Shown here one piece after another: positions 1 through 8,655 of a stretch of 64,000 nucleotides of DNA. Numbering within the stretch: position 1 is the first letter of the stretch; each line of letters opens with the position of its first letter. A program made the position numbers and the translations under genes. The stretch is from Pullulanibacillus sp. KACC 23026 (GTDB taxonomy: Bacteria; Bacillota; Bacilli; Bacillales; Sporolactobacillaceae), in the NCBI RefSeq assembly GCF_029094525.1, contig NZ_CP119107.1, positions 1,984,001 to 2,048,000 of the forward strand, written 5' to 3'. The notes under the pieces are model-generated. The model worked only from the letters and a program-made list of their open reading frames with translations, made no database searches and was not told the origin of the DNA.

Positions 1-113
1 GTCAACGATTTACTCTCACAAAAACCGCTTCCGATTATTGGTTCATTATGATCCGATTAAAGCGCGATTTTACATGAATGAACAAAGCCTTAAGATACAG
101 GGGAGGCAAACGC

Positions 114-551
114 ATGGCATATAATCCTGAAAAAATAAGTCTAGAGGAGGCGAGTAGATTCGGAATAAAGGTGAATTTTGAGCTTATGGATAATGGCCAA
201 AAGAGGTATAAGTTAGATGGTCCGGAGGGGAGTTCGTATTGTCGAACAGTCGGGGCTGAGACGGGTTCTTGGCAGAATAGTCATTATCACAAGGAACTTT
301 CTGAGTTATATGTTGTTCAATTTGGTTGGATTGTCTTTGCCGAAATGAATCCAAACGGAGAGTGTCATTTGCGTTTTTTACGAGAAGGGGAGACTGTCAC
401 CGTAAAATCTTTTGTTCCTCACACTATTTTTATGAGCTCAAATGCGGTTACCCATACGATTAAATATGGAGATGTCCGTTCAGGTATTGATTGGTTCGCT
501 TATGAGAAATTAGATGAGTTTACTCATAAATCACTGAAATCGAGTTATTGA
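114..551 (+). CDS. Cupin-fold-like hypothetical protein
   Basis: A 145-residue soluble protein. I chose the ATG at 114 because a GGGAGG ribosome binding site lies at 101-106; in-frame ATGs further upstream have none. The middle of the protein has alternating beta-strand character and a run SHYHKELSELYVV followed by a later PHTIFM segment. This resembles the metal-binding motif pair of small cupins (HxH...E and a later H), although the spacing is not classical. It has no signal peptide or membrane segment. It stands alone, ahead of a VanZ-like gene. The fold call is inference from the His/Glu pattern, and no substrate can be named. Confidence 0.6.
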   Translation: MAYNPEKISLEEASRFGIKVNFELMDNGQKRYKLDGPEGSSYCRTVGAETGSWQNSHYHKELSELYVVQFGWIVFAEMNPNGECHLRFLREGETVTVKSFVPHTIFMSSNAVTHTIKYGDVRSGIDWFAYEKLDEFTHKSLKSSY

Positions 552-627
552 AATTAAGGGATTAGCTTTCGGGCACAACTAGTGCTTAGAGAGTTTAATA
601 GGGATGTCAAGTTCAAAGGAGCATGAT

Positions 628-1308
628 ATGAAATATATTTTATTAGTTATCCCACTCTTTTTTTACAGAACTATATTTTTGCATGTTAATATCAGCCTTT
701 ATAAGTTTGAACAACTGATAAACCTATTAATTATTTTTATTTTATTAATTTTATTGTTAAGGCACACTGCCTTGCATCATCTCTTTGACTGGTTAATTGG
801 TGTTTTGTTCGTCGTTTATTTTTGCATTTTGTATGACGAAACGATCCATTTAACTGGAATCTTTTTAGTGTTTGATCATGGAATGTCTAATTTTTCTTTA
901 AACAATGCTCAACACGTATTTGCCACGGTCAATCTCATTCCATTAAAAGGGATAATCAGTGTAATAAAGGGAAGCCCATCTTATTTCTATGCGTTATATC
1001 AAGTAGTTGGAAATGTGCTGATGCTTGCCCCTCTTGCTTTTGCGATGCTCTACTTTAAATGGACAAAACGTTATAAACAGACCATTTGGGTTTCATTTAT
1101 TTGCAGTGTCGGAATTGAAATCATCCAGTTTCTACTAGTTTTCTATTACGACGTATTTAGTCTAGGTATGAATAGAAGCGTTGATATTGATGCTCTTATT
1201 TTGAACACGATTAGTGCCGGAATTGGAATAGGTTGTTTTTACATATGGTCACAAATAAAAATTTCAATGAATAAGGGACAGCCGCCTACGATTAAATCAA
1301 TTCATTAA
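628..1308 (+). CDS. VanZ-like family membrane protein
   Basis: A 226-residue integral membrane protein with five or six hydrophobic segments. The start at 628 is preferred over the ATG at 604 because AAAGGAG (615-621) is correctly spaced from it. The VanZ-like signature is readable: a NLIPL segment near the middle, a VGNVLMLAPLAF stretch (N and P), then GIEIIQFLL and a C-terminal DIDALILNT. Family members occur widely in Bacillota; VanZ of Enterococcus gives low-level teicoplanin resistance, but most chromosomal homologues have no proven role. A second family member is at 48195. Resistance should not be assumed. Confidence 0.8.
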   Translation: MKYILLVIPLFFYRTIFLHVNISLYKFEQLINLLIIFILLILLLRHTALHHLFDWLIGVLFVVYFCILYDETIHLTGIFLVFDHGMSNFSLNNAQHVFATVNLIPLKGIISVIKGSPSYFYALYQVVGNVLMLAPLAFAMLYFKWTKRYKQTIWVSFICSVGIEIIQFLLVFYYDVFSLGMNRSVDIDALILNTISAGIGIGCFYIWSQIKISMNKGQPPTIKSIH

Positions 1309-1446
1309 TCTAAGCTCTCGTATAAATTACAGGGTTTATGACGTTTTGACTTCTGAAATTCTTGAAGTTCTCTATAACGGTGAGGAAACAAGTAGTTTTC
1401 ATGAAAAGCTCTTCTTAGTGTATAACGAATTTTTTCAAAAAAAAGA

Positions 1447-1462
1447 GAGTGGCGAACCACTC
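1447..1462 (-). terminator. Rho-independent terminator of the VOC gene
   Basis: GAGTGG and CCACTC form a perfect 6-bp stem around a CGAA tetraloop. Read on the minus strand, the stem is followed by a long T run (the A run at about 1437-1446 on the plus strand). It sits just past the stop of the minus-strand VOC gene. Confidence 0.8.
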
Positions 1463-1492
1463 ACCTATTATTTTTCGCATTGCTATATTTAG

Positions 1493-1861
1493 TTATCTTT
1501 CAACCAATTCTAGCTTCTCACCATTCGGACCTTGGAAAAAGGCGATTTTAACCGTGTCATTTAAAATGCTTCGAGGTGCTTCATCTACTAATTTGACGCC
1601 TGCTTCTTTAAGACGTAAGAGTTCAGCTTCAATGTTTTCAACAGTAAAGGCCAAGTGATTCACGATTCCTTCGTTTTCTGACTTGCCTCCGCAGACAAGT
1701 TCAACCTCTACACTCGGCTGCTCTGGGAAGTATAAAAAGGCAAGCTCAACCGTATCATTTAACCACTCTCTATGTCTTAGCTCTAAACCAAGGGTGTTTT
1801 GATAGAACGCTAAAGACTCATCCATGTCATTCACCATAATCCCGACATGTTCCATTTTCAC
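1493..1861 (-). CDS. VOC family (glyoxalase/bleomycin-resistance fold) protein
   Basis: A 122-residue single-domain vicinal oxygen chelate protein made of two beta-alpha-beta-beta-beta repeats. The first repeat starts KMEHVGIMVNDMDESLAFY (metal ligand His at about residue 5), and the second has NHLAFTVENIEAELLRL with a His near residue 69. The end, GPNGEKLELVE, carries the expected last Glu ligand. The GTG start has AGGAGGAA upstream, and an ATG two codons in is an alternative. Such proteins act as lyases, dioxygenases or drug-binding proteins; the closest generic label is lactoylglutathione lyase-like. It is monocistronic with its own terminator. Confidence 0.85.
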   Translation of the reverse strand: MKMEHVGIMVNDMDESLAFYQNTLGLELRHREWLNDTVELAFLYFPEQPSVEVELVCGGKSENEGIVNHLAFTVENIEAELLRLKEAGVKLVDEAPRSILNDTVKIAFFQGPNGEKLELVER

Positions 1862-2179
1862 AACGCATTCCTCCTAAATGAAACTAGTATGTATCTTACT
1901 TTTATATAATAGTCTATTTTTGACTGTTCTAATAGTAGAAAATTCAAATCCTCAGGGCGGTTGATTGGGAACTTTTTGTCTTCTATACAATTGCTGTGAT
2001 AGTGGCAAGACTTGTTATGGGATTTGGAAAGCGTGAAAAATAGAGAGGCTTAAGTTTATTCTTCTTTAAATCCAAGAAGAGTTAAATCTAAATGAAGTAC
2101 TGAAAGGAGAAGGTTTTAGTTTATCATTTTTTCGGTTAAGGGCTCATTTTATTAACTTATTATAAGAGTTGGTTTATAG
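1862..2179. other. Intergenic region without a supported gene
   Basis: About 320 bases between the divergent VOC gene and a small plus-strand ORF. A short plus-strand reading frame (1939-2043), closed upstream by a stop at 1936, reads like the C-terminal end of a membrane protein (VFYTIAVIVARLVMGFG) but has no start codon. It may be a gene remnant. Confidence 0.4.
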
Positions 2180-2404
2180 GTGAATGTAATTGGAACGTTT
2201 TTGCTTAGTACTAGTCTTATTATTTTGTCTTTGGCAGGTGTTGATAAGCTCCTATGTACGATTAGCGGCTACGGAAGCAGTTGGGTCTCTTACTTGACTT
2301 GTGTTTTAGGAATAGTTGTCTTTTTAACCGGATTAGGGGTTCTTTGTAGAGGTTTAATAGCTGAGATATTGGACTTATCAGGTGATGATACATTTAGGAA
2401 GTAG
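2180..2404 (+). CDS. Small two-TM hypothetical membrane protein
   Basis: A 74-residue protein with a GTG start and only a weak ribosome binding site. It has two hydrophobic segments: residues 3-20, and about 38-60 with a glycine-containing VFLTGLGVLCRGLI stretch. These are separated by a polar GYGSSW loop, and the tail is short and acidic. I do not recognise a family. It lies upstream of another small membrane protein in the same direction. The ORF is open and hydrophobicity is coherent, but a real gene is not certain. Confidence 0.45.
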   Translation: MNVIGTFLLSTSLIILSLAGVDKLLCTISGYGSSWVSYLTCVLGIVVFLTGLGVLCRGLIAEILDLSGDDTFRK

Positions 2405-2512
2405 CGACTGCAAGATTGTAAATTAACGGAGCTGCATAGTTTGGCGGGAACTTCTGTTTGGTCTTTAGCCAAGCCAATCTGATTGCATCAAGGGGTAAGA
2501 TTGGGGGGGATT

Positions 2513-2833
2513 ATGAGTATTGATACGGTTGTGAACACTTATTTTATTCTGTTGTTAGTCGGGGCAATCATTAGTTTTTTGGTGGGTGTGGGACTTACGA
2601 AAAAACTTCAAAGCGTCGCTAAAGGGTACTTCGCGTTGTTCGGTTTGAGTCTTTTAGTACTGATTGCTTTGGTTCTATGGTTTCAATCGGCTTCTGCGGC
2701 CTTATATATCGGAACCATTCCTTGGTTATTGGACCAAGCCGTTGCGATTATTGTCTATCCGTTTTATCTCTTGATCACCTGGTTCTTATTGAAAATGATT
2801 GCAAAGAGAAGTCTGTTGAACGATGTGCGTTAG
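2513..2833 (+). CDS. Small membrane protein, unknown function
   Basis: A 106-residue protein starting at the ATG at 2513, which follows the GGGGGGGA stretch at 2503-2509; the upstream in-frame TTG lacks a site. There are three hydrophobic segments: residues 7-29, 38-58 and about 73-97. Basic residues (KK, KRS) follow the first and last. No catalytic or binding motif is visible. It precedes the HAD hydrolase gene by 57 bases on the same strand, so the two may be co-transcribed. No family could be recognised. Confidence 0.6.
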   Translation: MSIDTVVNTYFILLLVGAIISFLVGVGLTKKLQSVAKGYFALFGLSLLVLIALVLWFQSASAALYIGTIPWLLDQAVAIIVYPFYLLITWFLLKMIAKRSLLNDVR

Positions 2834-2890
2834 TTGGAAGAAGGCGTGGAAACTTCCAATCTGTATGCTTTATAAGGGGGAGAGCCTACA

Positions 2891-3544
2891 ATGAAACACT
2901 CATTTATATTTGATATGGATGGAACACTTTTTCAAACAGATAAAATTTTAAATTTAGCGCTTGAAGAGGCCTTTGATCACTTACGGTTACGAAATAGATG
3001 GGATGGAGGAACCCCTATTGATAAATACCGTCAAATTATGGGTGTACCTCTACCAAAAGTATGGGAAATCTTGCTCCCTTATCATTCCAATGAAGAAAGA
3101 GAACAAATGGATGTCTATTTTCAGGAAAAATTGATTGAAAATATAAAGAATGGGAAAGGAGCCTTATATCCTAACGTAAAGGCTGTTTTTACCTATTTAA
3201 AAGAACAAGAGTGTTCCATTTATATAGCAAGTAATGGGTTATCCGAATACTTGCAAACCATCGTCAGCTATTATCGGTTGGATGATTGGGTGACTGAAAC
3301 GGTTAGTATTCAACAAATCCATTCATTTAATAAATCCGATTTGGTTCGAAGTCTTTTGGATAAATATAATATTACTCATGCAGCCGTAGTTGGAGATCGG
3401 TTATCGGATATTAGCGCTGCCAAAAACAACGGATTACTAGCCATTGGCTGTCATTTCGATTTTGCAAAAGAAGAAGAACTTTCTCAGGCGGATCTTGTCA
3501 TACATGACTTAATGGAATTAAAAACGATTTTACCTAAATTGTAA
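2891..3544 (+). CDS. HAD superfamily hydrolase (phosphoglycolate-phosphatase-like)
   Basis: A 217-residue haloacid dehalogenase-type phosphatase. Motif I is FDMDGTLF at residues 7-14, with the nucleophile and acid/base Asp in place. Motif II is the serine/threonine region IYIASNGL near residue 115. Motif IV is VVGDRLSDISAAK near residue 165. The helical insertion after motif I is a C1-type cap, as in Gph or PpaX proteins. The ATG follows GGGGGAGAG. The true substrate is a small phosphorylated metabolite that sequence cannot fix. Confidence 0.85.
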   Translation: MKHSFIFDMDGTLFQTDKILNLALEEAFDHLRLRNRWDGGTPIDKYRQIMGVPLPKVWEILLPYHSNEEREQMDVYFQEKLIENIKNGKGALYPNVKAVFTYLKEQECSIYIASNGLSEYLQTIVSYYRLDDWVTETVSIQQIHSFNKSDLVRSLLDKYNITHAAVVGDRLSDISAAKNNGLLAIGCHFDFAKEEELSQADLVIHDLMELKTILPKL

Positions 3545-3588
3545 GAACCAATTAACCGATAAGGAGCGGCAAATAGATATAAAACTTT

Positions 3589-4155
3589 TTGGGGGAGAGG
3601 GTTATCATCGGAAATTCAAACATTTGTCTTTCGAGTGGTCGGCTGCATTTACGAGAATTTAAGGAAGATGACTGGGTGGCTGTTCATCAGTATGCCTCTC
3701 AAGACATCGTTTGTCGCTATCAGACTTGGGGACCTAACCGTGAAGAGGACTCGAAGGCATTTGTAAATCAAGTGATGAGTGCGGCCATTCAAGAACCGAG
3801 AACAAGATTTGCTTTTGCTATTATTTATGATTCGTCAATGATTGGTGCCGGGGAATTAACGATTAGAGATTCCATTAACAAAGCCGGTGAAATGGGCTAT
3901 ATAGTAAACCCAAATTATTGGGGGAAAGGAATTGCAACAGAGGCTGCAAAACTATTGATTCATTATGGGTTTGAAACACTTCAACTCCACAGGATCTATG
4001 CCACCTGCGATCCAAGAAACATTGGATCGGCCAAAGTTTTAAAAAAGGTTGGGATGACCCAGGAAGGGAGAATGCGTGATCATTTGTTAATCAAAGATGG
4101 ATGGAGAGATTCATTGCTACATAGTATCTTAGAACACGAATGGAAGAAACAATGA
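3589..4155 (+). CDS. GNAT acetyltransferase, RimJ/RimL-like
   Basis: A 188-residue GNAT protein of the ribosomal-protein-serine acetyltransferase type. It opens LHLREFKEDDW, contains the acetyl-CoA-binding strand and loop GYIVNPNYWGKGIATEAAKLL, and ends with IYATCDPRNIGSAKVLKKVGM, the diagnostic family pattern. The only in-frame start is the TTG at 3589, whose candidate site AAGGAG (3561-3566) is rather distant. A GGGGGAGAGG run lies just inside the ORF, so the start is uncertain. Members acetylate protein N-termini or small amines; the substrate here is unknown. A GCGTG/CACGC hairpin with T run follows. Confidence 0.8.
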   Translation: MGERVIIGNSNICLSSGRLHLREFKEDDWVAVHQYASQDIVCRYQTWGPNREEDSKAFVNQVMSAAIQEPRTRFAFAIIYDSSMIGAGELTIRDSINKAGEMGYIVNPNYWGKGIATEAAKLLIHYGFETLQLHRIYATCDPRNIGSAKVLKKVGMTQEGRMRDHLLIKDGWRDSLLHSILEHEWKKQ

Positions 4156-4200
4156 AGGCTACTTCTTTCATAAACAATGTTTCGTTTTTACAAAACAGTC

Positions 4201-4236
4201 AGCGTGAATCTGGTTATTAGGCACACGCTTTTTTTA
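4201..4236 (+). terminator. Terminator after the RimJ/RimL-like gene
   Basis: AGCGTG (4201-4206) pairs with CACGCT (4224-4229) across a 17-base loop and is followed by a run of seven T. It lies 45 bases past the acetyltransferase stop. Confidence 0.6.
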
Positions 4237-4396
4237 TAGATTTAAATGGTTGGTTTTTATTTATATAAGCCAAATGCTTATTCACATTTAATTTTCATAA
4301 GTTTTTCTTATCTATGAGTATAAGAAATCAAACATTTTAAATTAGTTAGATTTGCGTTATATTGTTTTCAATATAAGTAAAGTGGTGGTGGCTGAG

Positions 4397-5179
4397 ATGG
4401 AAAATGAAAATAAAGGGAATGTTCAACATCAATTTGGAAAAAGTGCAGCTTCATACGTTAATAGTCCCATACACAAAGAGGGGAGAGATCTTAAGAAGTT
4501 AGTTGAGATCGCCGACACGGTCGGGACGGAAGAACTTCTCGATATTGCGACAGGCGGCGGCCATACGGCTAATGCCTTTGCTTCTCTTGTAAAACAAGTG
4601 ACAGCGCTTGATTTAACGAAAGAAATGCTTGAAGCAGCTGAACAATTTATTACAGGGAATGGGCATCAGAATGTGAAATTTGTGTCGGGCGATGCGGAAA
4701 GTCTTCCTTTTCCTAATCAATCTTTTGATCTCGTAACGTGCCGAATTGCGGCGCATCATTTCCCACATGTCCAAGCTTTTATTTCTGAAGTCGCGCGCGT
4801 GCTTCGAACAAATGGTCAATTTCTGCTTGATGATAATGTGGTTCCGGAATCGGATGTATTGGATCAATTTTATAATCAATTAGAGAAAATGCGGGATTAT
4901 AGTCATTTTCGAGCTTGGAAAAAGTCAGAGTGGATTCGAATGCTGGAAACAAGCGGGTTGGTTATCCAAGAATGGCACCGATTTGAGAAGACCTTTCAAT
5001 TTGCACCTTGGTGTGACCGCATGAACCTTTCCCCTACTGATAAAGACGCTTTAACCCAATTTCTATTAAACAGTTCCCATGAAATGAAGCAAAAGTTTGA
5101 GGTGGTAATTGAAAATGACATCATCCAATCCTTTAAAGGAGAAGCATTTGTCTTAAAGGCTACAAAACCAAGTAACTAA
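4397..5179 (+). CDS. Class I SAM-dependent methyltransferase (UbiE/COQ5-like)
   Basis: A 260-residue Rossmann-fold methyltransferase. Motif I is LLDIATGGGHTA at about residue 47 and binds the SAM amino acid; the post-I acid is in VTALDLTKEML. A GDAESLPFP stretch and FDLVTCRIAAHHF form motifs II/III. The layout matches the Methyltransf_11/UbiE type acting on small molecules. I prefer the ATG at 4397 with the weak GGTGGTGG upstream; a TTG at 4352 is also in frame. The substrate is unknown; a quinone-biosynthesis role is not supported by the neighbours, which are unrelated acetyltransferases. Confidence 0.85.
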   Translation: MENENKGNVQHQFGKSAASYVNSPIHKEGRDLKKLVEIADTVGTEELLDIATGGGHTANAFASLVKQVTALDLTKEMLEAAEQFITGNGHQNVKFVSGDAESLPFPNQSFDLVTCRIAAHHFPHVQAFISEVARVLRTNGQFLLDDNVVPESDVLDQFYNQLEKMRDYSHFRAWKKSEWIRMLETSGLVIQEWHRFEKTFQFAPWCDRMNLSPTDKDALTQFLLNSSHEMKQKFEVVIENDIIQSFKGEAFVLKATKPSN

Positions 5180-5226
5180 ATGAATCGCTGCTCATTTTTA
5201 TTAATTGAAGGATGGGAGAGAAATCG

Positions 5227-5658
5227 ATGACCATTAGAAAGGCTAGTCTAAGTGATCTGTCTGAAATCACACGCCTTTGTTTGCCATTAGGTTATCCCGT
5301 GTCAGAGAAAGAAATTTCCTCGCGTGTAGATCAAATATTAAACGACAATGATCATGCGGTTTTCGTGTTTGAAACCAATGAAGGTTTAGAAACTCTATCT
5401 GGCTGGATCCACATTTTTGGGAAACACTTGATTGAACTGGAATATGCCGAAATTGGTGGATTAGTGGTTGATATTGAAAAAAGGCGGCAACGAATAGGCG
5501 AGAGGTTAATGAGAAGATGTGAAGAGTGGGCGAAAGAAAAGGGGTATGAAGAAATCAGATTACGTTCAGGTGGACAGAGAAAAGAAGCCCATGCTTTTTA
5601 TGAAAAAATCGGCTATCAAAACATTAATTGGCAGCAATTATTTAAACGACAACTTTAA
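5227..5658 (+). CDS. GNAT family N-acetyltransferase
   Basis: A 143-residue GNAT domain. It starts TIRKASLSDLSEITRL (beta1-alpha1). The acetyl-CoA pyrophosphate loop is EIGGLVVDIEKRRQRIGERLM, a Q/RxxGxG/A variant, and the last part is EIRLRSGGQRKEAHAFYEKIGY. The ATG at 5227 has GGGAGAG six bases upstream; the ATG at 5212 overlaps that site. It is 47 bases downstream of the methyltransferase and on the same strand, so co-transcription is possible. The substrate is unknown. Confidence 0.85.
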   Translation: MTIRKASLSDLSEITRLCLPLGYPVSEKEISSRVDQILNDNDHAVFVFETNEGLETLSGWIHIFGKHLIELEYAEIGGLVVDIEKRRQRIGERLMRRCEEWAKEKGYEEIRLRSGGQRKEAHAFYEKIGYQNINWQQLFKRQL

Positions 5659-5705
5659 AGACTTTTAACTTAAATGGCTTTGTCATCTAATAAAGAGGTG
5701 AAAAC

Positions 5706-6314
5706 TTGTATATTTCCCAATTAAGTGAAGCGGATCTGACAGACGAACGGATGGCCGATTTGTTATTTAAAGGGATTGAGGATGATCAAAAATCTGGTGA
5801 TTGTATCTTTGTTGTAGGAAGCAGCAAGGCGCTTCAATATCGTTTACCTAAAGCGGTAGAGCTTTATCAACAAGGGAGAGCCGGAAAGCTATTATTCTCT
5901 GGCGGTATGCGATGGGAGGAAGGCGGTTTACCTGAAGCACTCACATTAAAGAATGAAGCCATAGCATTAGGGGTGCCGGAGACCGACATTTTAATAGAAG
6001 ACGGGTCATTGAATACATTAGAAAATGTCGTGGCTTCCTTATTGGTATTGGACAGAGCGTTTCACTTATATGCGATTAAACGTCTATTAGTCGTAACCAC
6101 TTCGTATCATATGAGAAGGCTTCACTTAACATTAAAAACCTATATGCCCAAATGGATTGAATTTACCTTGTGCCAGGCCAATGATACAAATACAAATAAG
6201 AATAATTGGTTTCTTACTGAAAAAGGGAGAAGGCGAGTGCGAACAGAATGCTTAAAGCTAATCAAATATGTGAAACAAGGCGCTCTCGTGGATCTTGATC
6301 TTGGTGACCTGTAG
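5706..6314 (+). CDS. DUF218/YdcF-like family protein
   Basis: A 202-residue protein with the DUF218 pattern. A first strand, DCIFVVGSSKALQYRLPKAVELY, precedes the conserved KLLFSGGMRW (SGG), then a cluster of acidic residues, ILIEDGSLNTLENV (the E...S..T.EN motif), and LLVVTTSYHMRR (TS.YH..R). These residues line a putative nucleotide or cofactor pocket in the YdcF/ElyC/SanA group. It has no membrane anchor, unlike SanA. The TTG start has AAAGAGGTG upstream. The family's reaction is undefined. Confidence 0.85.
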   Translation: MYISQLSEADLTDERMADLLFKGIEDDQKSGDCIFVVGSSKALQYRLPKAVELYQQGRAGKLLFSGGMRWEEGGLPEALTLKNEAIALGVPETDILIEDGSLNTLENVVASLLVLDRAFHLYAIKRLLVVTTSYHMRRLHLTLKTYMPKWIEFTLCQANDTNTNKNNWFLTEKGRRRVRTECLKLIKYVKQGALVDLDLGDL

Positions 6315-6432
6315 ATGAACGAAAGAATGTTATTAGAAAAGGGCTTCCCAAAATAGGAATTGATGGCGAGCCCTTTATCTGATGGCTACTCTCTAGCAGC
6401 CTGAGTTTTCGTTTTATGACGATATATGAAAA

Positions 6433-7627
6433 TCACTTTGTTGTAAGACGGGTGCTTTGGAAGGCGTCGCTGTTCTTTTTTTCTTGGCCATTTTTTTTAC
6501 TGAATTTCTGACGCTCTCTGGTGCGATTGAAGCCTTCAAGTAACAAGTTATATGACAAAATAACTAAAAAGAAGAAGGCAAGCGGGATCAGTACGGTCCA
6601 TGGGGGGGGCACCAAAATTCTGATACTGGTAGCCTATAAAGCCCGACCACTCGTTAGTTCTAGGAATAACGTCCGTTTCCATGGCCCTCCTAATGACATC
6701 GGTCCCGCCAAAGTAGAGCTGGAGAACACCGAGCTGGCCAATCATTAATAAAGCTTGAATGATTGGCTGGATCCAGACGACAAACACGTTTGGCATAAGC
6801 TCTGGCAGGACATGCTTTCGAATTTGTGTCCATTTACTGGCACCTAATGTTTTCGAGACATTGACATACTCCTTTTTTAGTAAATCGCGTGCCTCATCGG
6901 CAAACATTTTGCTTACGAGGGGAACGGATACCGCTGTAAGCAGTATCGTTTCGAATAGGACAACATCCCAGAGAGTTGTAGGCGGATACTGGGAATAACC
7001 GCCGGAATATCGAATGACATCCATAAAGAAGACATATTTATCGTTATCAAAAATAGCCGGCTGCAGGATAAAATAGAGGACTAAGGAAATCGGAACCGTT
7101 TGAATCGCTTGAAACAGGGTTGAGGGTGTGCTTTTAATGTTGAACGGGGTGACAGATACATCCAAATTGCACAAACTGAACGAGATGATGGCCTGTTCTT
7201 TTGTAGAACCACACTAGGAAGTATTGCATGATCAAAATGATGAAGATGTCGGGAAGTGATTCAAACGTAAACAGGACGCCTTTGAACAGACCGATTGTCC
7301 ATTTTTTGAGGAAGATTAAGAGAGTAGACAGGACAATGGCAAGGACAATCGAAACCAGATAAGTCCAAAGAACAAGCGTGAGTGAGTATGAATAAAGCGT
7401 GAAAAATCAGGAAACAAATGCCGTTCAACATGAGATAACGGATTGACGTAAAGAATGTGGCTAGGTTGAATAGCTTCCTTTAACAATTGTAAAATCTGAG
7501 TTAAAAACGGATAGACAGTTAAGTGAGTATCATGAAATAAAGCAGGAGAAGCACTTATAAGGACTAAGCCAAAAATAGTCCAAATGAACGCGCTAAAAGT
7601 TTTTCCTATTGTCTCGATGAACGCCAA
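6433..7627 (-). pseudogene. Frameshifted ABC transporter permease gene
   Basis: Three overlapping minus-strand frames together read as one binding-protein-dependent permease. The N-terminal part (7627 to about 7390) has a first TM segment. After a frameshift the sequence continues LVLWTYLVSIVLAIVL and SLPDIFIILIMQYFL. After a second shift near 7160 comes the EAA loop EARDLLKKEYVNVSKTLGASK and HVLPELMPNV. The last shift falls in a run of eight G at 6602-6609, after which the C-terminal TM resumes. Each broken part is well preserved, so decay looks recent. The gene's 5' end merges with the 52-bp repeat array: the first codons (AFI) are repeat sequence. It is probably non-functional, and no partner ATPase or binding protein is nearby. 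Confidence 0.8.
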
Positions 7628-8655
7628 TTCGTCTACGTCATTCGCTCTATTTGGCGTTCATTCCGTCGATGAACACCATTTCGGCCGCCTCATCCACTCC
7701 TTTTGGCGTTCATCCCGTCGATGAACGCCATTTCGTCTGCGTCATCCGCTCTATTTGGCGTTCATCCCGACGATGAACGCCATCTCGGCCGCCTCATCCA
7801 CTCCTTTTGGCGTTCATCCCGTCGATGAACGCCATTTCGTCTACGTCATTCGCTCTATTTGGCGTTCATCCCGTCGATGAACGCCATTTCGTCTGCGTCA
7901 TTCGCTCTATTTGGCGTTCATTCCGTCGATGAACGCCATTTCGTCTGCGTCATCCGTTCTATTTGGCGTTCATCCCGTCGATGAACGCCATTTCGTCTGC
8001 GTCATTCGCAATATTTGGCGTTCATCCCGTCGATGAACGCCATTTCGTCTGCGTCATCCGCTCTATCTGGCGTTCATCCCGTCGATGAACGCCAATTCGT
8101 CTGCGTCATCCGCTCTATTTGGCGTACATCCCGTCGATGAACACCATTTCGGCCGCCTCATCCACTCCTTTTGGCGTACATCCCGTCGATGAACGCCAAT
8201 TCGTCTGCGTCATTCGCTCTATCTGGCGTACATCCCGTCGATGAACACCATTTCGGCCGCCTCATCCACTCCTTTTGACGTTCATCCCGTCGATGAACGC
8301 CATTTCGGCCGCCTCATCCACTCTATTTGGCGTTCATTCCGTCGATGAACGCCATTTCGGCCGCCTCATCCACTCCTTTTGGCGTTCATCCCGTCGATGA
8401 ACGCCATTTCGTCTGCGTCATTCGCTCTATTTGGCGTTCATCCCGTCGATGAACGCCATTTCGTCTGCGTCATTCGCTCTATTTGGCGTTCATTCCGTCG
8501 ATGAACGCCATTTCGTCTGCGTCATTCGCTCTATCTGGCGTTCATCCCGTCGATGAACGCCATTTCGTCTACGTCATTCGCTCTATTTGGCGTTCATCCC
8601 GTCGATGAACGCCAATTCGTCTACGTCATTCGCTCTATCTGGCGTACATCCCGAT
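7616..8655. repeat. Tandem array of twenty 52-bp palindromic units
   Basis: GATGAAC starts recur at 7616, 7668, 7720 and then every 52 bases to 8604, with no insertion or deletion in 20 units. Each unit starts GATGAACGCCA and ends TGGCGTTCATC, which are reverse complements. Across each junction the arms fold into an 11-bp hairpin with a CCGTC loop. The roughly 25-base interior comes in two types: TCGTCTGCGTCATTCGC (about 14 units) and TCGGCCGCCTCATCCAC (units 2, 4, 11, 13, 14 and 15; unit 14 ends like the other type). Because 52 is not a multiple of 3 and stops occur, the array is not coding. Confidence 0.95.

Noticed and set aside
7616-8655. CRISPR array
   Set aside because: Palindromic repeats at regular spacing look CRISPR-like, but the 'spacers' are only two recurring sequence types and no cas gene is within the window.
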